From: CAZEAC01 sp964510065
Lineage (GTDB): Bacteria; Bdellovibrionota_C; UBA2361; CAIXSY01
Length of the DNA: 64,000 nucleotides
Reading direction: 5' to 3'
Assembly (NCBI GenBank): GCA_964510065.1
Contig: CAZEAC010000020.1
Location: forward strand, 1-64,000
Positions within the stretch are counted from its first letter, which is position 1. Each line of letters starts with the position of its first letter. Below the pieces are notes generated by a model. That model was given only the letters and a program-made list of their open reading frames with translations, was not told the origin of the DNA and searched no databases. Below, piece after piece: positions 26,537 to 35,512 of this stretch. A program made the translations under genes and the position numbers.

Positions 26537-27562
26537 ATGATGTTAGGAACTGAGTCCACCTACGGGGCCTCGATAGGAAACCACACCACTATGGATCACG
26601 AACTTGTTGCCCGGCTCTACCGCGAAATGATTCGGATTCGTCGCTTCGAAGAGGAGGCCGCACGGCTTTATACTGAACGGAAGATTGGGGGTTTTCTTCA
26701 CCTCTATATCGGACAGGAAGCCGTCGCAGTCGGCGCTATCTCAGTCCTTGAGCCGCAGGACTGTGTGATGACAGCGTACCGCTGCCATGGCCACTATCTC
26801 GCTCGTGGCGGAGATTCGCGCGCTGGCATGGCTGAACTACTTGGCAAAGAGGGCGGCTGCGTCAAGGGGCGTGGGGGCTCGATGCATTTTTTTGATATCG
26901 AGAGGAAATTTTACGGAGGATGGGGAATTGTTGGCGCGCAGATCCCGCTCGCCGCAGGTCTGGCATTCGGCGAGAAATACAAGGATTCAAATGCCGTGGT
27001 GATCTGCTTCATGGGAGATGGTGCAGTCAACATTGGCGCCTTCCACGAGGGACTATCCCTCGCCGCGCTTTGGAAGCTTCCAGTTGTTTATGTCATCGAG
27101 AATAATCACTACGCGATGGGAACCCCGCTCGCAAAAACAGCGCCGAGCGAGGATCTATCGATTCGTGCATTAGGGTATCCAATGGCTCGCGCGACTTTCG
27201 ACGGCCATGATGTCTTCGCCACACGCGCCGCCGTACACACTGCGGTGCGACGTGCACGAGAGCAGAAACTTCCGACACTCCTTGAAGCGAAGACCTATCG
27301 TTACCGTGGCCATTCAATGGCCGATCCGGCGAAGTACCGTACCGAAGAAGATGTAAATGAGTGGAAGTCGCGTGATCCAATTAAGACCCTAGGCGAGAAA
27401 CTCGACGATCTCGGGTGTAAAGAGCTTCGTGAGAAGATTCAGGCCGATATCGAAGCCGAGATAAATGATGCGGTCGCTTTTGCTGAACAGTCACCGTTTC
27501 CCGCGCCTGAGTCCGCGCTTGAATACGGTTATGTCGACAATGAAAAGATGAAAGAGGTCTAG
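26537..27562 (+). CDS. pdhA: Thiamine-dependent dehydrogenase E1 alpha subunit (PdhA type)
   Basis: A 341-aa alpha subunit of a 2-oxoacid dehydrogenase E1 (pyruvate or acetoin). The core starts VARLYREMIRIRRFEEEAARL. The thiamine-diphosphate motif is GDGAVNIGAFHEGLSLA...VIENN. The phosphorylation-loop region is YRYRGHSMADPAKYRTEE. The family usually starts near residue 19, so ATG 26591 (AGGAAA upstream) is a credible alternative. pdhB follows after four bases. No E2 or E3 gene is in the window, so the rest of the complex is elsewhere. Confidence 0.9.
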   Translation: MMLGTESTYGASIGNHTTMDHELVARLYREMIRIRRFEEEAARLYTERKIGGFLHLYIGQEAVAVGAISVLEPQDCVMTAYRCHGHYLARGGDSRAGMAELLGKEGGCVKGRGGSMHFFDIERKFYGGWGIVGAQIPLAAGLAFGEKYKDSNAVVICFMGDGAVNIGAFHEGLSLAALWKLPVVYVIENNHYAMGTPLAKTAPSEDLSIRALGYPMARATFDGHDVFATRAAVHTAVRRAREQKLPTLLEAKTYRYRGHSMADPAKYRTEEDVNEWKSRDPIKTLGEKLDDLGCKELREKIQADIEAEINDAVAFAEQSPFPAPESALEYGYVDNEKMKEV

Positions 27563-27566
27563 AGAG

Positions 27567-28556
27567 ATGAGCATGCGAGAAATTCCAATTCGAGACGCAC
27601 TTCGTGAAGCAATGACCGAGGAAATGATCCTCGACCCCAATGTCGTGCTAATCGGCGAGGAGGTTGGCGCATACAATGGCGCATATAAATGTTCACGCGG
27701 CATGCTCGATCAGTTTGGGCCAAAGCGGGTAATAGATGCACCAATTGCTGAAGGCGGCTTTGCCGGTGTGGGCATCGGCGCCGCGATGGTCGGAGTTCGA
27801 CCGATTATCGAGTTCATGACCTTTAACTTTTCTCTAGTTGCCATCGATCAGTTAATTAATACCGCGGCAAAGGCGCGGCTTATGTCGGCGGGACAGCTTT
27901 CAGTGCCAATCGTATTTCGTGGTGCTGGCGGAGCGGCATATCAGCTCGGCGCACAACACGCGAATTCGTTTGAGCATTTCTACGCTTACACTCCTGGCCT
28001 TAAGGTAATTTGCCCTTCTACTCCCTACGATATGAAGGGACTCCTCAAGAGCGCAATCCGAGACGACGATCCGGTGGTATTCTTTGAATCTGAGCTCACT
28101 TATAGTTTAAAGGGGGAAGTACCAGAAGAGGAATACACCATTCCTATCGGTGTTGCCGATGTAAAACGCGAAGGAACGGATATTACCCTTATTACTTGGT
28201 CGAAGAGCGTATTTCTTACTCTTGATGTAGCCAAGGCGCTCGAAGCCGAGGGAATCTCCGCCGAAGTAATTGATATTCGGACGCTACGTCCGCTGGATAA
28301 ACAGGCTGTTTTGAACTCGGTAGCGAAAACTCACCGTGCGGTCGTCATTCAGGAACAGCATTCAGTATCAAGTTATGGCGCTTACTTAAGTCACTTAATT
28401 CAGCAGGAGATATTTGACGAACTTGACGCCCCTGTTGGTCTTATTTCAACGCTTGAAGGACCAATGCCCTACTCGAAATCACTCGAAGTAGTACTTATGC
28501 CATCTAAAGAGCGCTGCATCGCCGGGATTAAAAAGGTACTCGAAGGATGCCGGTAA
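27567..28556 (+). CDS. pdhB: Thiamine-dependent dehydrogenase E1 beta subunit (PdhB type)
   Basis: A 329-aa beta subunit. The N-terminal pattern IRDALREAMTEEMILDPNVVLIGEEVG, the FMTFNFSLVAIDQLINTAAK helix and the C-terminal transketolase domain (VIDIRTLRPLDKQAVLNSV) are typical. With the alpha subunit it forms the alpha2-beta2 decarboxylase that passes an acyl group to lipoyl-E2. The 3' end overlaps the next gene by ten bases, so the carbonic-anhydrase-like protein belongs to the same operon. Confidence 0.93.
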   Translation: MSMREIPIRDALREAMTEEMILDPNVVLIGEEVGAYNGAYKCSRGMLDQFGPKRVIDAPIAEGGFAGVGIGAAMVGVRPIIEFMTFNFSLVAIDQLINTAAKARLMSAGQLSVPIVFRGAGGAAYQLGAQHANSFEHFYAYTPGLKVICPSTPYDMKGLLKSAIRDDDPVVFFESELTYSLKGEVPEEEYTIPIGVADVKREGTDITLITWSKSVFLTLDVAKALEAEGISAEVIDIRTLRPLDKQAVLNSVAKTHRAVVIQEQHSVSSYGAYLSHLIQQEIFDELDAPVGLISTLEGPMPYSKSLEVVLMPSKERCIAGIKKVLEGCR

Positions 28557-29077
28557 TTCCGTATAACGGGAAGCCTCCGGTAATCCATGAAAGTGTTTTC
28601 ATGGCACCTGACGCGTGGGTTACCGGCGATGTTACGCTTGGTGAGAATTGTTCGCTTTTTTTCGGTGCTGTAGCGCGTGGAGATATCAATCCAGTCATTG
28701 TCGGCGCCGGCACAAACATTCAGGAAAAGGTTACGTTACACACCTCGCACGGTCTTGGCCCGTGTAGTATCGGATGCAGAGTTACCGTGGGGCATCATGC
28801 TATAGTTCACGGCTGCACCGTCGAAGACGAGTGTATCATCGGTATGGGTGCCGTACTTCTCGATGGTGCAGTGATAGGCAAACACAGCATCATAGGCGCA
28901 CAAGCACTAGTGCCGATGAACATGCGCATTCCGGAAAGTTCACTTGTAGTCGGAGTGCCGGCAAGAGTCGTTCGGAAGATTACCGACGACGAGCGTGTAA
29001 GTATTATTAAATCCGCCGAGTCGTATATCACCACCGGCCAACGCTACAAGAGTTATTTTCAGTCTGCGGCGTTGTGA
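28547..29077 (+). CDS. Gamma-carbonic-anhydrase-family protein
   Basis: A 176-aa left-handed beta-helix of hexapeptide repeats (for example CRVTVGHHAIVHGCTVEDEC). Metal-binding histidines are visible in TLHTSHG and VGHHAIVHG, and the fold usually trimerises with zinc or iron at the interfaces. YrdA/PaaY/CaiE-like relatives have carbonic anhydrase or thioesterase-like roles. The overlap with pdhB suggests use of CO2 released by the E1 enzyme, which is inference. It is convergent with, and overlaps by 19 bases, the sulfatase gene. Confidence 0.88.
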   Translation: MPVIPYNGKPPVIHESVFMAPDAWVTGDVTLGENCSLFFGAVARGDINPVIVGAGTNIQEKVTLHTSHGLGPCSIGCRVTVGHHAIVHGCTVEDECIIGMGAVLLDGAVIGKHSIIGAQALVPMNMRIPESSLVVGVPARVVRKITDDERVSIIKSAESYITTGQRYKSYFQSAAL

Positions 29078-30483
29078 GCCTTACCATCGCGAGCGCGATC
29101 GCCGCGTTTTCTTTGCCCGCGCGCCGGTTCGCTCCTTAACTTTTTAAGTTTTCGCGAGGTCCAGTAGTTATCGAGATGTTGGGTCAGCGCCTGACGAAGC
29201 TCTCCTTGTAGCGCACTACTTTCAGCTTCGCCGATACGATTACTCATTTCATAAGGGTCCTGCTCTAAATCGTAAAATTCCGAAGTGTCGCCAAAATTCA
29301 TCACATACTTGTACCGTCCAGTATGAATCGCAGCGAAGGGACTTCGCGCATTCGAAAGAAGAAAGCTCTCGATAAAGATATGCGACCGAGGTGCAATCTC
29401 ATTTCGTAGCAAAGCTCCCATCGAAACGCCATCCATCGCCCCTACCGGCGTGACACCGCTTAAGTCATACACGGTAGCCGCGATATCCATATTCGCGACA
29501 AGGCTTTCGACAAGTCGAGGCTCAGGCACAAGCGGCGGATAGCGTAAAGCACACGGTACCTTTATGACGGGTTCGTATACCGCATCTTTACTGGCCATTA
29601 ATCCAAATTCACCCCAGAAAAGACCGTTGTCAGAAATGAAAATAATCACCGTGGAGTCAAGGCGCTGCTGTTCCTCGAGTTTGGAGAGCACTCGCGCAAT
29701 TCCCTGATCGAGCGACCAGATCATTTCAAGCTGGCGCTCGCGCTTTAGATCAAGATCGCTAATTTCCTGCGCAGTCATGGGTTTTCGACGGCGCATCCAC
29801 AGCGGTTTACCCGCCTTTACAGAATCGTTAAAACTTGGAGGCCGGTACGGCTCGGAATTAGCCCAAAGCCCGGCAGCATCTGCCGAAGGGGTGAAAGGAT
29901 CATGCGGCGCGTTCGGGGCAAACCAAAGGACAAAGGGCTTCGGACTTGCGGCGGCCTGATCCAAGAACTCAACCGCGTAATCGGTCAGGACATCGGTCAA
30001 ATAATCTTTATATTTGTGCCATTTGCCCTGAACATTGAGCCGCGCGTTCTCATATCGCGTGCCGCCTCCTTCGAATGCAACCCAAAAGTCATAACCGGGA
30101 CGCTTTGAACCGTCCCAGGTATTTAAAAACTTTCCTACATGCCCAGTAAGATAACCGGCATCATGAAGGCTCTGAATCACCGTCTTCGATCGGAGCAGGT
30201 TATTATTCGTGAGCACGCCGTGCCGCGACGCATAGTTTCCGGTGAGCATGCTTGAGCGGCTTGGGCAGCAGGCCGGTGTTGTTACATAGGCCTTAGTAAA
30301 AGCCGCGCCCTGGTCAAAAATTCGTGACTGCGTAACCGGCATGTACGCCCCGATCGTCCCATCAGGCTGATCGTCACTTACGATAATAAGAAAGTTCGGC
30401 TTTGTCTGTGCCGCCGTGCTACTTGCCCGAATAACCATACTCGCGAGAACAACCGCGAAAAGGCGAAAATAAGAAGAGCACAT
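29059..30483 (-). CDS. Exported sulfatase
   Basis: A type I sulfatase of about 474 aa. The signal peptide is residues 1-25, followed by the metal-binding IIVSDDQPD. The formylglycine signature CCPSRSSMLTG (C72-xPSR) is converted by a formylglycine-generating enzyme. HVGKFLN and LWFAPNAPHDPF supply further active-site positions, and IFISDNGLFWGE the second metal site. It removes sulfate from glycans or small esters in the periplasm or outside. The C-terminus is short and basic. ATG 30483 gives a proper signal peptide; TTG 30510 is an in-frame alternative. A sulfotransferase at 57392 makes a sulfated-glycan theme plausible. Confidence 0.9.
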   Translation of the reverse strand: MCSSYFRLFAVVLASMVIRASSTAAQTKPNFLIIVSDDQPDGTIGAYMPVTQSRIFDQGAAFTKAYVTTPACCPSRSSMLTGNYASRHGVLTNNNLLRSKTVIQSLHDAGYLTGHVGKFLNTWDGSKRPGYDFWVAFEGGGTRYENARLNVQGKWHKYKDYLTDVLTDYAVEFLDQAAASPKPFVLWFAPNAPHDPFTPSADAAGLWANSEPYRPPSFNDSVKAGKPLWMRRRKPMTAQEISDLDLKRERQLEMIWSLDQGIARVLSKLEEQQRLDSTVIIFISDNGLFWGEFGLMASKDAVYEPVIKVPCALRYPPLVPEPRLVESLVANMDIAATVYDLSGVTPVGAMDGVSMGALLRNEIAPRSHIFIESFLLSNARSPFAAIHTGRYKYVMNFGDTSEFYDLEQDPYEMSNRIGEAESSALQGELRQALTQHLDNYWTSRKLKKLRSEPARGQRKRGDRARDGKAHNAAD

Positions 30484-30566
30484 GAGCGGACGGGAACCTC
30501 CCAAATACAACGAACTTTATGCTTGAGACTAAGAAAGTTGTGGGCTTCTGGCAAGCAGGTCTTACG

Positions 30567-32609
30567 TCATTCAAGGAGAGATAACTCGGCGATAGACCAG
30601 TCAAAAATCTTATCGGAGCCATCCTGCAACAGAGTTACTTTTCGGATCACTTGAGGCGCAAAACTGACCGTCACCACCGGCGAATCCTCTTCGAAATAGC
30701 GCGCGGTCCGCGCCGTCTCTTTGTCGATAAGGCTATGCTCTATTCCCCTGTCGTCCTCATAATTTATCCTCATTGCTCTTGGAAAATCGTGGATCCATTT
30801 TCCGCAATCGAGACTGATCCCCCTTATCTTTCGTGGGTTGTCGAGAGAGACTTGGAACGCAAGACCTGGCTTCTGATGAACCCCACTACCCCAGCGGGTC
30901 GTGCGATCCCCGTCAATTGCAAGCCGAGCGTCATCGCTCTTCGTGCTCGCCGCAACCCGTAGGGCCTTCGGAGCAATGGCCTTAAGTCCCACTTCTTTCG
31001 GAGCAAGTTCGTACATCACTCGGTATCCGGAAATATCTTTTTCCTTAAAATGATATCCGAGTTTAATAAGCGCTTGGTGAACCAGCTTCCCCTGTCCTTG
31101 GGTAAGCACTAAAGGTACCCGTCCGGCCGGGATCTCGGCGCCTTCTGTCTCGTATTCTGGAATTCGCACTTCAAAGGGCGCTCGTGACAGCATAAACCGA
31201 ACTGTCTCCCGAGATTCAAAGGCAAGGCGATAGCCTATCCAATAATTCGCGCGAACGAACTCATAATTATTGCGAGCAAGCCACTCAAGCAGCTCTCCAT
31301 GGTCTTTCGAGACTCTTTCATGGCCAAAAATCAATGGCTGGTTTTGCAGCGCGCGTCCGCCAAAATAACAGGAGCAAACATTAATACCAAGGAGCACGAT
31401 AGCCAGGGCACCCGCGCGGGCGCGAGATCTCATAGCGACACCGCTTATCACGACACTACTAAGGATTGCGAAGGCGGGATAGAGCGGCAATAGATAGCGC
31501 GGTGCTTCGAAAAGAAATCCGAAGTGACTCACGGAAAAGAGCCCTATGGCCAGTACGAAAAAGATTGCCAGGACTTCAACCGGCCTATCTCTATCCAGCC
31601 GCAAACAAAAAAGCGCGCGCACCTGCGGAAATCGCTGGCGAAGAAAAAGTAGGGCAATGAGAAGATAGAAGTAGCACACCAGAAGAGTTGCGCCGGGATA
31701 GAGATCTGCGGCGCTCCAAAACCTCCGTGCACCCAAGAGGATTGGCAGCGCGGCGGAAAAAACTCCGACAAAGTGCGCGCCAACCAGGCCCACGCTTGCC
31801 GACTTAAACATCGCGAACGAGGCAAAATCATGTTGAAAATTGTAGATCCAAAATGGCAGCCCTCCAGCGAAGAACGCAATGCCGAGCACTGTCATCAGCA
31901 TCATCGCGGCTTTACTTTTTTGTCGCCAGTCCAACACGGGCTCGGCAACTACCCGCGCACACACAACAAAAAACATTGGAAGTGCAAAGTAGAGAATCTG
32001 CGAATTCACCCACCACCCCACGCCGATCGCGAGGCCACAAGGGATAATCCCGACAAAAGAAAGCTTCTGCGATTGCAACCATTCAACTAGAAAGATAAAT
32101 GAGAGAACCCCAATACAAATAATCTCGATAAAACCGCCGCGCGCCATTCCGCTCCATAAAACTAGCGGTGAAGCCGGGACTGCGATGAAGAGCGCAGCCA
32201 TTAGCGCTGCCGATTCAGAAGAAAGAAGTCGCGCTAACCGGTATACAAGAACAATGAGCACGAGCGAAAACAGAAACGGCACAAGTTTAAGCACGGCAGC
32301 GGAAACTCCAAACAGCATGAAGCCTAGGGCCACAAGCATTGGCTCAAGGCTGCCCATATAATGCTGTCCGTAATAGAAGATCGGGGGCTCGCGACCTTCA
32401 ACGATATGCTTCGCCATTAGCCCGACGATTGCCTCGTCCGAATCTATTCCAAAGTTGCCTGCAAGCAGAAAATCGAGGCGTAGTGCAGCGCCAAGCACAA
32501 CAATTATAATAAGGACCAGATAGGTCTTTGTTCTTGTCATTCCGGGGAGAGAGGCTATCATTTCCAGAGCAAAAATGAATCGGAGGAGCGCCGAGGTTAA
32601 ATCGGGCAT
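30567..32609 (-). CDS. GT-C membrane glycosyltransferase with C-terminal discoidin-like domain
   Basis: A 680-aa polytopic protein with about 11 helices in residues 25-440. GIDSDEAIVGLMAKHI at the first loop fits the acidic catalytic motif of ArnT/PMT-like (GT39/GT83) enzymes, which use polyprenyl-phosphate sugars on the periplasmic side. From about residue 545 a beta-rich module (AIDGDRTTRWGSG, then FQVSLDNPRKIRGISLDCG) matches an F5/8-type carbohydrate-binding fold. That attachment could hold the acceptor glycan. The start is uncertain (ATG 32609, or ATG 32540 at the first membrane helix). It is separated from the sulfatase by 83 bases. Confidence 0.8.
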   Translation of the reverse strand: MPDLTSALLRFIFALEMIASLPGMTRTKTYLVLIIIVVLGAALRLDFLLAGNFGIDSDEAIVGLMAKHIVEGREPPIFYYGQHYMGSLEPMLVALGFMLFGVSAAVLKLVPFLFSLVLIVLVYRLARLLSSESAALMAALFIAVPASPLVLWSGMARGGFIEIICIGVLSFIFLVEWLQSQKLSFVGIIPCGLAIGVGWWVNSQILYFALPMFFVVCARVVAEPVLDWRQKSKAAMMLMTVLGIAFFAGGLPFWIYNFQHDFASFAMFKSASVGLVGAHFVGVFSAALPILLGARRFWSAADLYPGATLLVCYFYLLIALLFLRQRFPQVRALFCLRLDRDRPVEVLAIFFVLAIGLFSVSHFGFLFEAPRYLLPLYPAFAILSSVVISGVAMRSRARAGALAIVLLGINVCSCYFGGRALQNQPLIFGHERVSKDHGELLEWLARNNYEFVRANYWIGYRLAFESRETVRFMLSRAPFEVRIPEYETEGAEIPAGRVPLVLTQGQGKLVHQALIKLGYHFKEKDISGYRVMYELAPKEVGLKAIAPKALRVAASTKSDDARLAIDGDRTTRWGSGVHQKPGLAFQVSLDNPRKIRGISLDCGKWIHDFPRAMRINYEDDRGIEHSLIDKETARTARYFEEDSPVVTVSFAPQVIRKVTLLQDGSDKIFDWSIAELSLLE

Positions 32610-32719
32610 GCTAAAAGTCCGCTGTAATTTCAGATACTTATTTTAGCGTTGGGTTATTGAGTCGCTAGTGCATTCTATCGATAAATCTGAGTAACGCCGT
32701 TTCCAACTAAAGGGGAGTT

Positions 32720-33451
32720 ATGCCAGTACTTATGGCACTAAGTGCAGTCTTTAAAGGCTGGATGCTCATCGATGCAATCCGCCGCGGCGGCTGCTGCAAC
32801 AACTACTGGTACATGGTCATTGTTTTTGTGCCGTTCGGCGAATGGGCCTACTTCCTAATGGTAAAAAGCCACGATCCAGAGTTCGCGAAATTTCGGCAAA
32901 ATATTTTCTCCCGGCCACCTTCTCTGGATCAATTTCGCGCTCAACTTATACATAGTCCGAATGCGCACAACAAAAGTCAGCTCGCGTGGGCACTATTTGC
33001 GCGAGATCAGTACACCGAGTCGAGAGATCTCTTCAAAGAGCTTTGCTGCGCTGATCAGTCGGACAAGCAGACACGGCTGGGACTAGGCTTCTGCGAGTCA
33101 CAGCTCGGAAACTTTGACTCGGCGAAGGCGCACCTTGAAGCATTGGTCGGCGCAGATTTCGGCTACAAAGACTATTCCGCCGCGAGCGAACTTGCCGAAG
33201 TTTATTGGAGAAGCGGCGAAAAAGAACATGCCGTCGAACTTCTCGGCAAACTTGTTCAAAGCGGAAAACGGCTCGCGCATAAAGTCGAGCTTGCAAAGCG
33301 GCTTTATGAGCTCGATAAAATAAGTGACGCCAGAAAGCTGCTCGTCGAGGGGCTTGAAGAGTACAAGCACTCCCCCAAATTCGTGCGCCGGATAGAGAAG
33401 ATTCCAGCGAAAGAGGCCTCTTACCTTCTTCGCCAGTTCAAAAACCCGTGA
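32720..33451 (+). CDS. Membrane-anchored TPR-repeat protein
   Basis: A 243-aa protein. The N-terminal 60 residues contain two hydrophobic stretches around a Cys pair (GGCCNNYWYMVIVFVPFGEW), as in small PLD-N/phospholipase-like anchors. Residues 95-240 are helix pairs consistent with four TPRs (LAWALFARDQYTESRDLFKE and LAEVYWRSGEKEHAVELLGK). It is probably a scaffold facing the cytoplasm. Strong ribosome site AGGGGAG before ATG 32720. Its stop codon lies inside the long palindrome at 33441. Confidence 0.7.
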   Translation: MPVLMALSAVFKGWMLIDAIRRGGCCNNYWYMVIVFVPFGEWAYFLMVKSHDPEFAKFRQNIFSRPPSLDQFRAQLIHSPNAHNKSQLAWALFARDQYTESRDLFKELCCADQSDKQTRLGLGFCESQLGNFDSAKAHLEALVGADFGYKDYSAASELAEVYWRSGEKEHAVELLGKLVQSGKRLAHKVELAKRLYELDKISDARKLLVEGLEEYKHSPKFVRRIEKIPAKEASYLLRQFKNP

Positions 33452-33509
33452 CGGTCCCACATGTCCCTACTTTCAGAAAGTAGGGACATGTGGGACCGTC
33501 ACGGGTTTT
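33441..33509. repeat. Perfect 34-bp-arm palindrome at the end of two convergent genes
   Basis: Arms 33441-33474 and 33476-33509 are exact inverse complements with a single A between them. The core is GTCCCACATGTCCCTAC and its complement. The left arm contains the TGA of the TPR gene, and the right arm reaches into the TAA of the YeiH gene. Each direction ends in a run of T or A (AAAAC.../...GTTTT), so it may act as a bidirectional terminator. Its form resembles REP-type palindromes. Confidence 0.9.
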
Positions 33510-34470
33510 ATTGAGTAAGCCAGAATAAATTCCAGCCTGCACTTAATAGCCAAAGCAACACGCCAAGGAGAAAGGGGCGATAGCCAAGATGGCGCAGGAT
33601 CTTCAAATCAACTGATGCACCGCTTAGAAAAATACCGAGAATAAATCCACGTTTCGCAACCAGAGTGATCGCTTGTTGAAGTTCGGGTACTGCAGGAAGA
33701 ATCGTGCTTATAGTTGCGGCCACCAGGTAACCCCAGATAAACCAAGGAAGGCGCAGCGCAGCACGAAAGTCTTTACTGCCAAATTGCACGGCAAAGAAAG
33801 CAGTAATGGGTGCAATCCAAATGGCCCGCGCGAGCTTCACAGTAGTCGCCATATCAATCGGAGCTCCAACATAACCAAGCGCGGCTCCAACGACCGAACT
33901 GGTGTCGTGGATGGCTAAGCCGGCCCACGCGGCAAACTGTACCCCACTAAGCTGAAGCTGCTGACCGAACCAGGGGAAGGAAACAAGCGCAAAGGCATTG
34001 AGAATCAGTACGGTGCCCAGTGCCATTGTTATTTTTTCAGCACTCGCTTTTGTAGCTGCCCCCACAGCGGCTATTGCGCTAGCTCCGCAGATGGCCGTCC
34101 CCGAACCAATAAGCGCCGCTAACAACGCGTCAACACGCAACGTCCGGCCAAGGTACCAGCCCACGCTTAGCACTAGTACGATTGCCGAGATGGTCAGCCA
34201 GAAATAGGCGCGCGTAATCGTGCCCACGGCCGTTATTGAGATAGTAAATCCATAGGCAATAATCGCCAGGGCCAACATGGTGCGCGCAGTTCGATGAACT
34301 TTCTCGTACATATTCGGACTTCGGGCAAGAAGCGAGAGTGCAAAACCCGTGAGAAGTGCCAATCCTGCGTTGCTGGGGAAAATGATAAAAAGCAGCCCGA
34401 CAATAACGAGCGCGAGATTATAACGGGAAGTTAAAAAGGCAATTATATTGCCAATATGTCGCTTCGCCAT
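33508..34470 (-). CDS. YeiH-family (UPF0324) membrane transporter
   Basis: A 320-aa integral membrane protein with about ten helices. Its conserved blocks are those of the YeiH family of putative sulfate exporters: GSGTAICGASAIAAVGAATKA (about 122-141) and LAIHDTSSVVGAALGYG-like HDTSSVVGAA (about 188). ATG 34470 starts close to the first helix; a TTG-like upstream extension to 34533 is possible, but no ribosome site supports either. Family members are linked to sulfonate or sulfite handling, which would fit the sulfatase nearby, though there is no operon link. Confidence 0.88.
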   Translation of the reverse strand: MAKRHIGNIIAFLTSRYNLALVIVGLLFIIFPSNAGLALLTGFALSLLARSPNMYEKVHRTARTMLALAIIAYGFTISITAVGTITRAYFWLTISAIVLVLSVGWYLGRTLRVDALLAALIGSGTAICGASAIAAVGAATKASAEKITMALGTVLILNAFALVSFPWFGQQLQLSGVQFAAWAGLAIHDTSSVVGAALGYVGAPIDMATTVKLARAIWIAPITAFFAVQFGSKDFRAALRLPWFIWGYLVAATISTILPAVPELQQAITLVAKRGFILGIFLSGASVDLKILRHLGYRPFLLGVLLWLLSAGWNLFWLTQ

Positions 34471-34726
34471 AAATTTACAATATATTTGCCGCGCACCAAT
34501 GTCGATGGCATCAAACTCAATCAGACCATCCAAGCTCCCATTAATTGGGACACCGACCTGCCTCGCCCAGCGCGAACTTTAAAATCAGCTATACAAATCG
34601 GGGGGTTGCGCCGTGCCGACATAGCACATGTAAACAGCTAGGCGGACATTTATGGCACCTGCTTTTACTAAGCCAAACAAATCAGGCAAAATTAGATTGT
34701 AGTTCTCGCATTTGGTGGTAGTAGTT

Positions 34727-35512
34727 ATGCATCAAAAGCTTCAAAGATCTGATTTAAGCGATCGTTATTCGCAGGCCCGTATCCTCGTCTCCGAGGAGAT
34801 GTACGGCCAAGGGTATCAATCCAGTGGTGGTATTGAGCTCGCGCGAGAGCTTCTTCCTAAACTTGGACTAACGCCAGGGAAACGGCTCCTTGACGTGGGA
34901 TGCGGTACAGGCGGAACAACACTTCTCGCCGCACGTGAGTTCGGCCTCCACGTGACTGCGGTTGATAGGGCGACTGATAATATTATGCTCTGCCTCGAGC
35001 GGGCATCAAAAGCCGGGCTCAATGGAAAGATCGATCTTCTCCTGAACGATGCGGGAAGCTATCGATTCAAACCGACCCATGACGGTCTTTGGTGCTGTGA
35101 TGCATTAATGTACGTATCGGACAAGGTAGGACTATTCAAAAATATCGCGCAAGGTTTGGTGCAAGGTGCACGCGCAATAATTTTGGACTATGGATCGGGG
35201 CGCGGTCAGGTCGATAGGGAATTTGCAGAGTATGTGAGCTCCGCCGGCTATCATCTGCCACGAATTCGCGAATATGAACAGATGCTTGAAGGTGGTGGTT
35301 TCGCCTGCCTCGAAGCCGTTGACTATACCGACAGGTTCGTGAAGATGATGCGAGATGAGCTGGTCGCTCTCCAGACCCATAAGAAATCTTTCGTAGAGAA
35401 GCATGATGAAACACAATTTAATCATTTTGTGGAGCGATGGGAGCGCAAGATCCGTTTTTGCGATCAAGATCTGATGCGCGCCTTCTACTTTATCGCGGAG
35501 AAACGTTCGTGA
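34727..35512 (+). CDS. SAM methyltransferase, phosphoethanolamine-N-methyltransferase-like
   Basis: A 261-aa class I methyltransferase. Motif I is RLLDVGCGTGGTTLLAA (about residues 48-64), motif II VTAVDRA, and motif III is near ARAIILDYG. YGQGYQSSGGIELARELLPKL before motif I resembles the start of PMT-type phosphobase methyltransferases, which add up to three methyl groups to an amine head group. Substrate assignment is inference. ATG 34727 is chosen; the TTG at 34712 would add a run of Val. It is tied to the next gene by GTGA (35509-35512). Confidence 0.78.
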   Translation: MHQKLQRSDLSDRYSQARILVSEEMYGQGYQSSGGIELARELLPKLGLTPGKRLLDVGCGTGGTTLLAAREFGLHVTAVDRATDNIMLCLERASKAGLNGKIDLLLNDAGSYRFKPTHDGLWCCDALMYVSDKVGLFKNIAQGLVQGARAIILDYGSGRGQVDREFAEYVSSAGYHLPRIREYEQMLEGGGFACLEAVDYTDRFVKMMRDELVALQTHKKSFVEKHDETQFNHFVERWERKIRFCDQDLMRAFYFIAEKRS

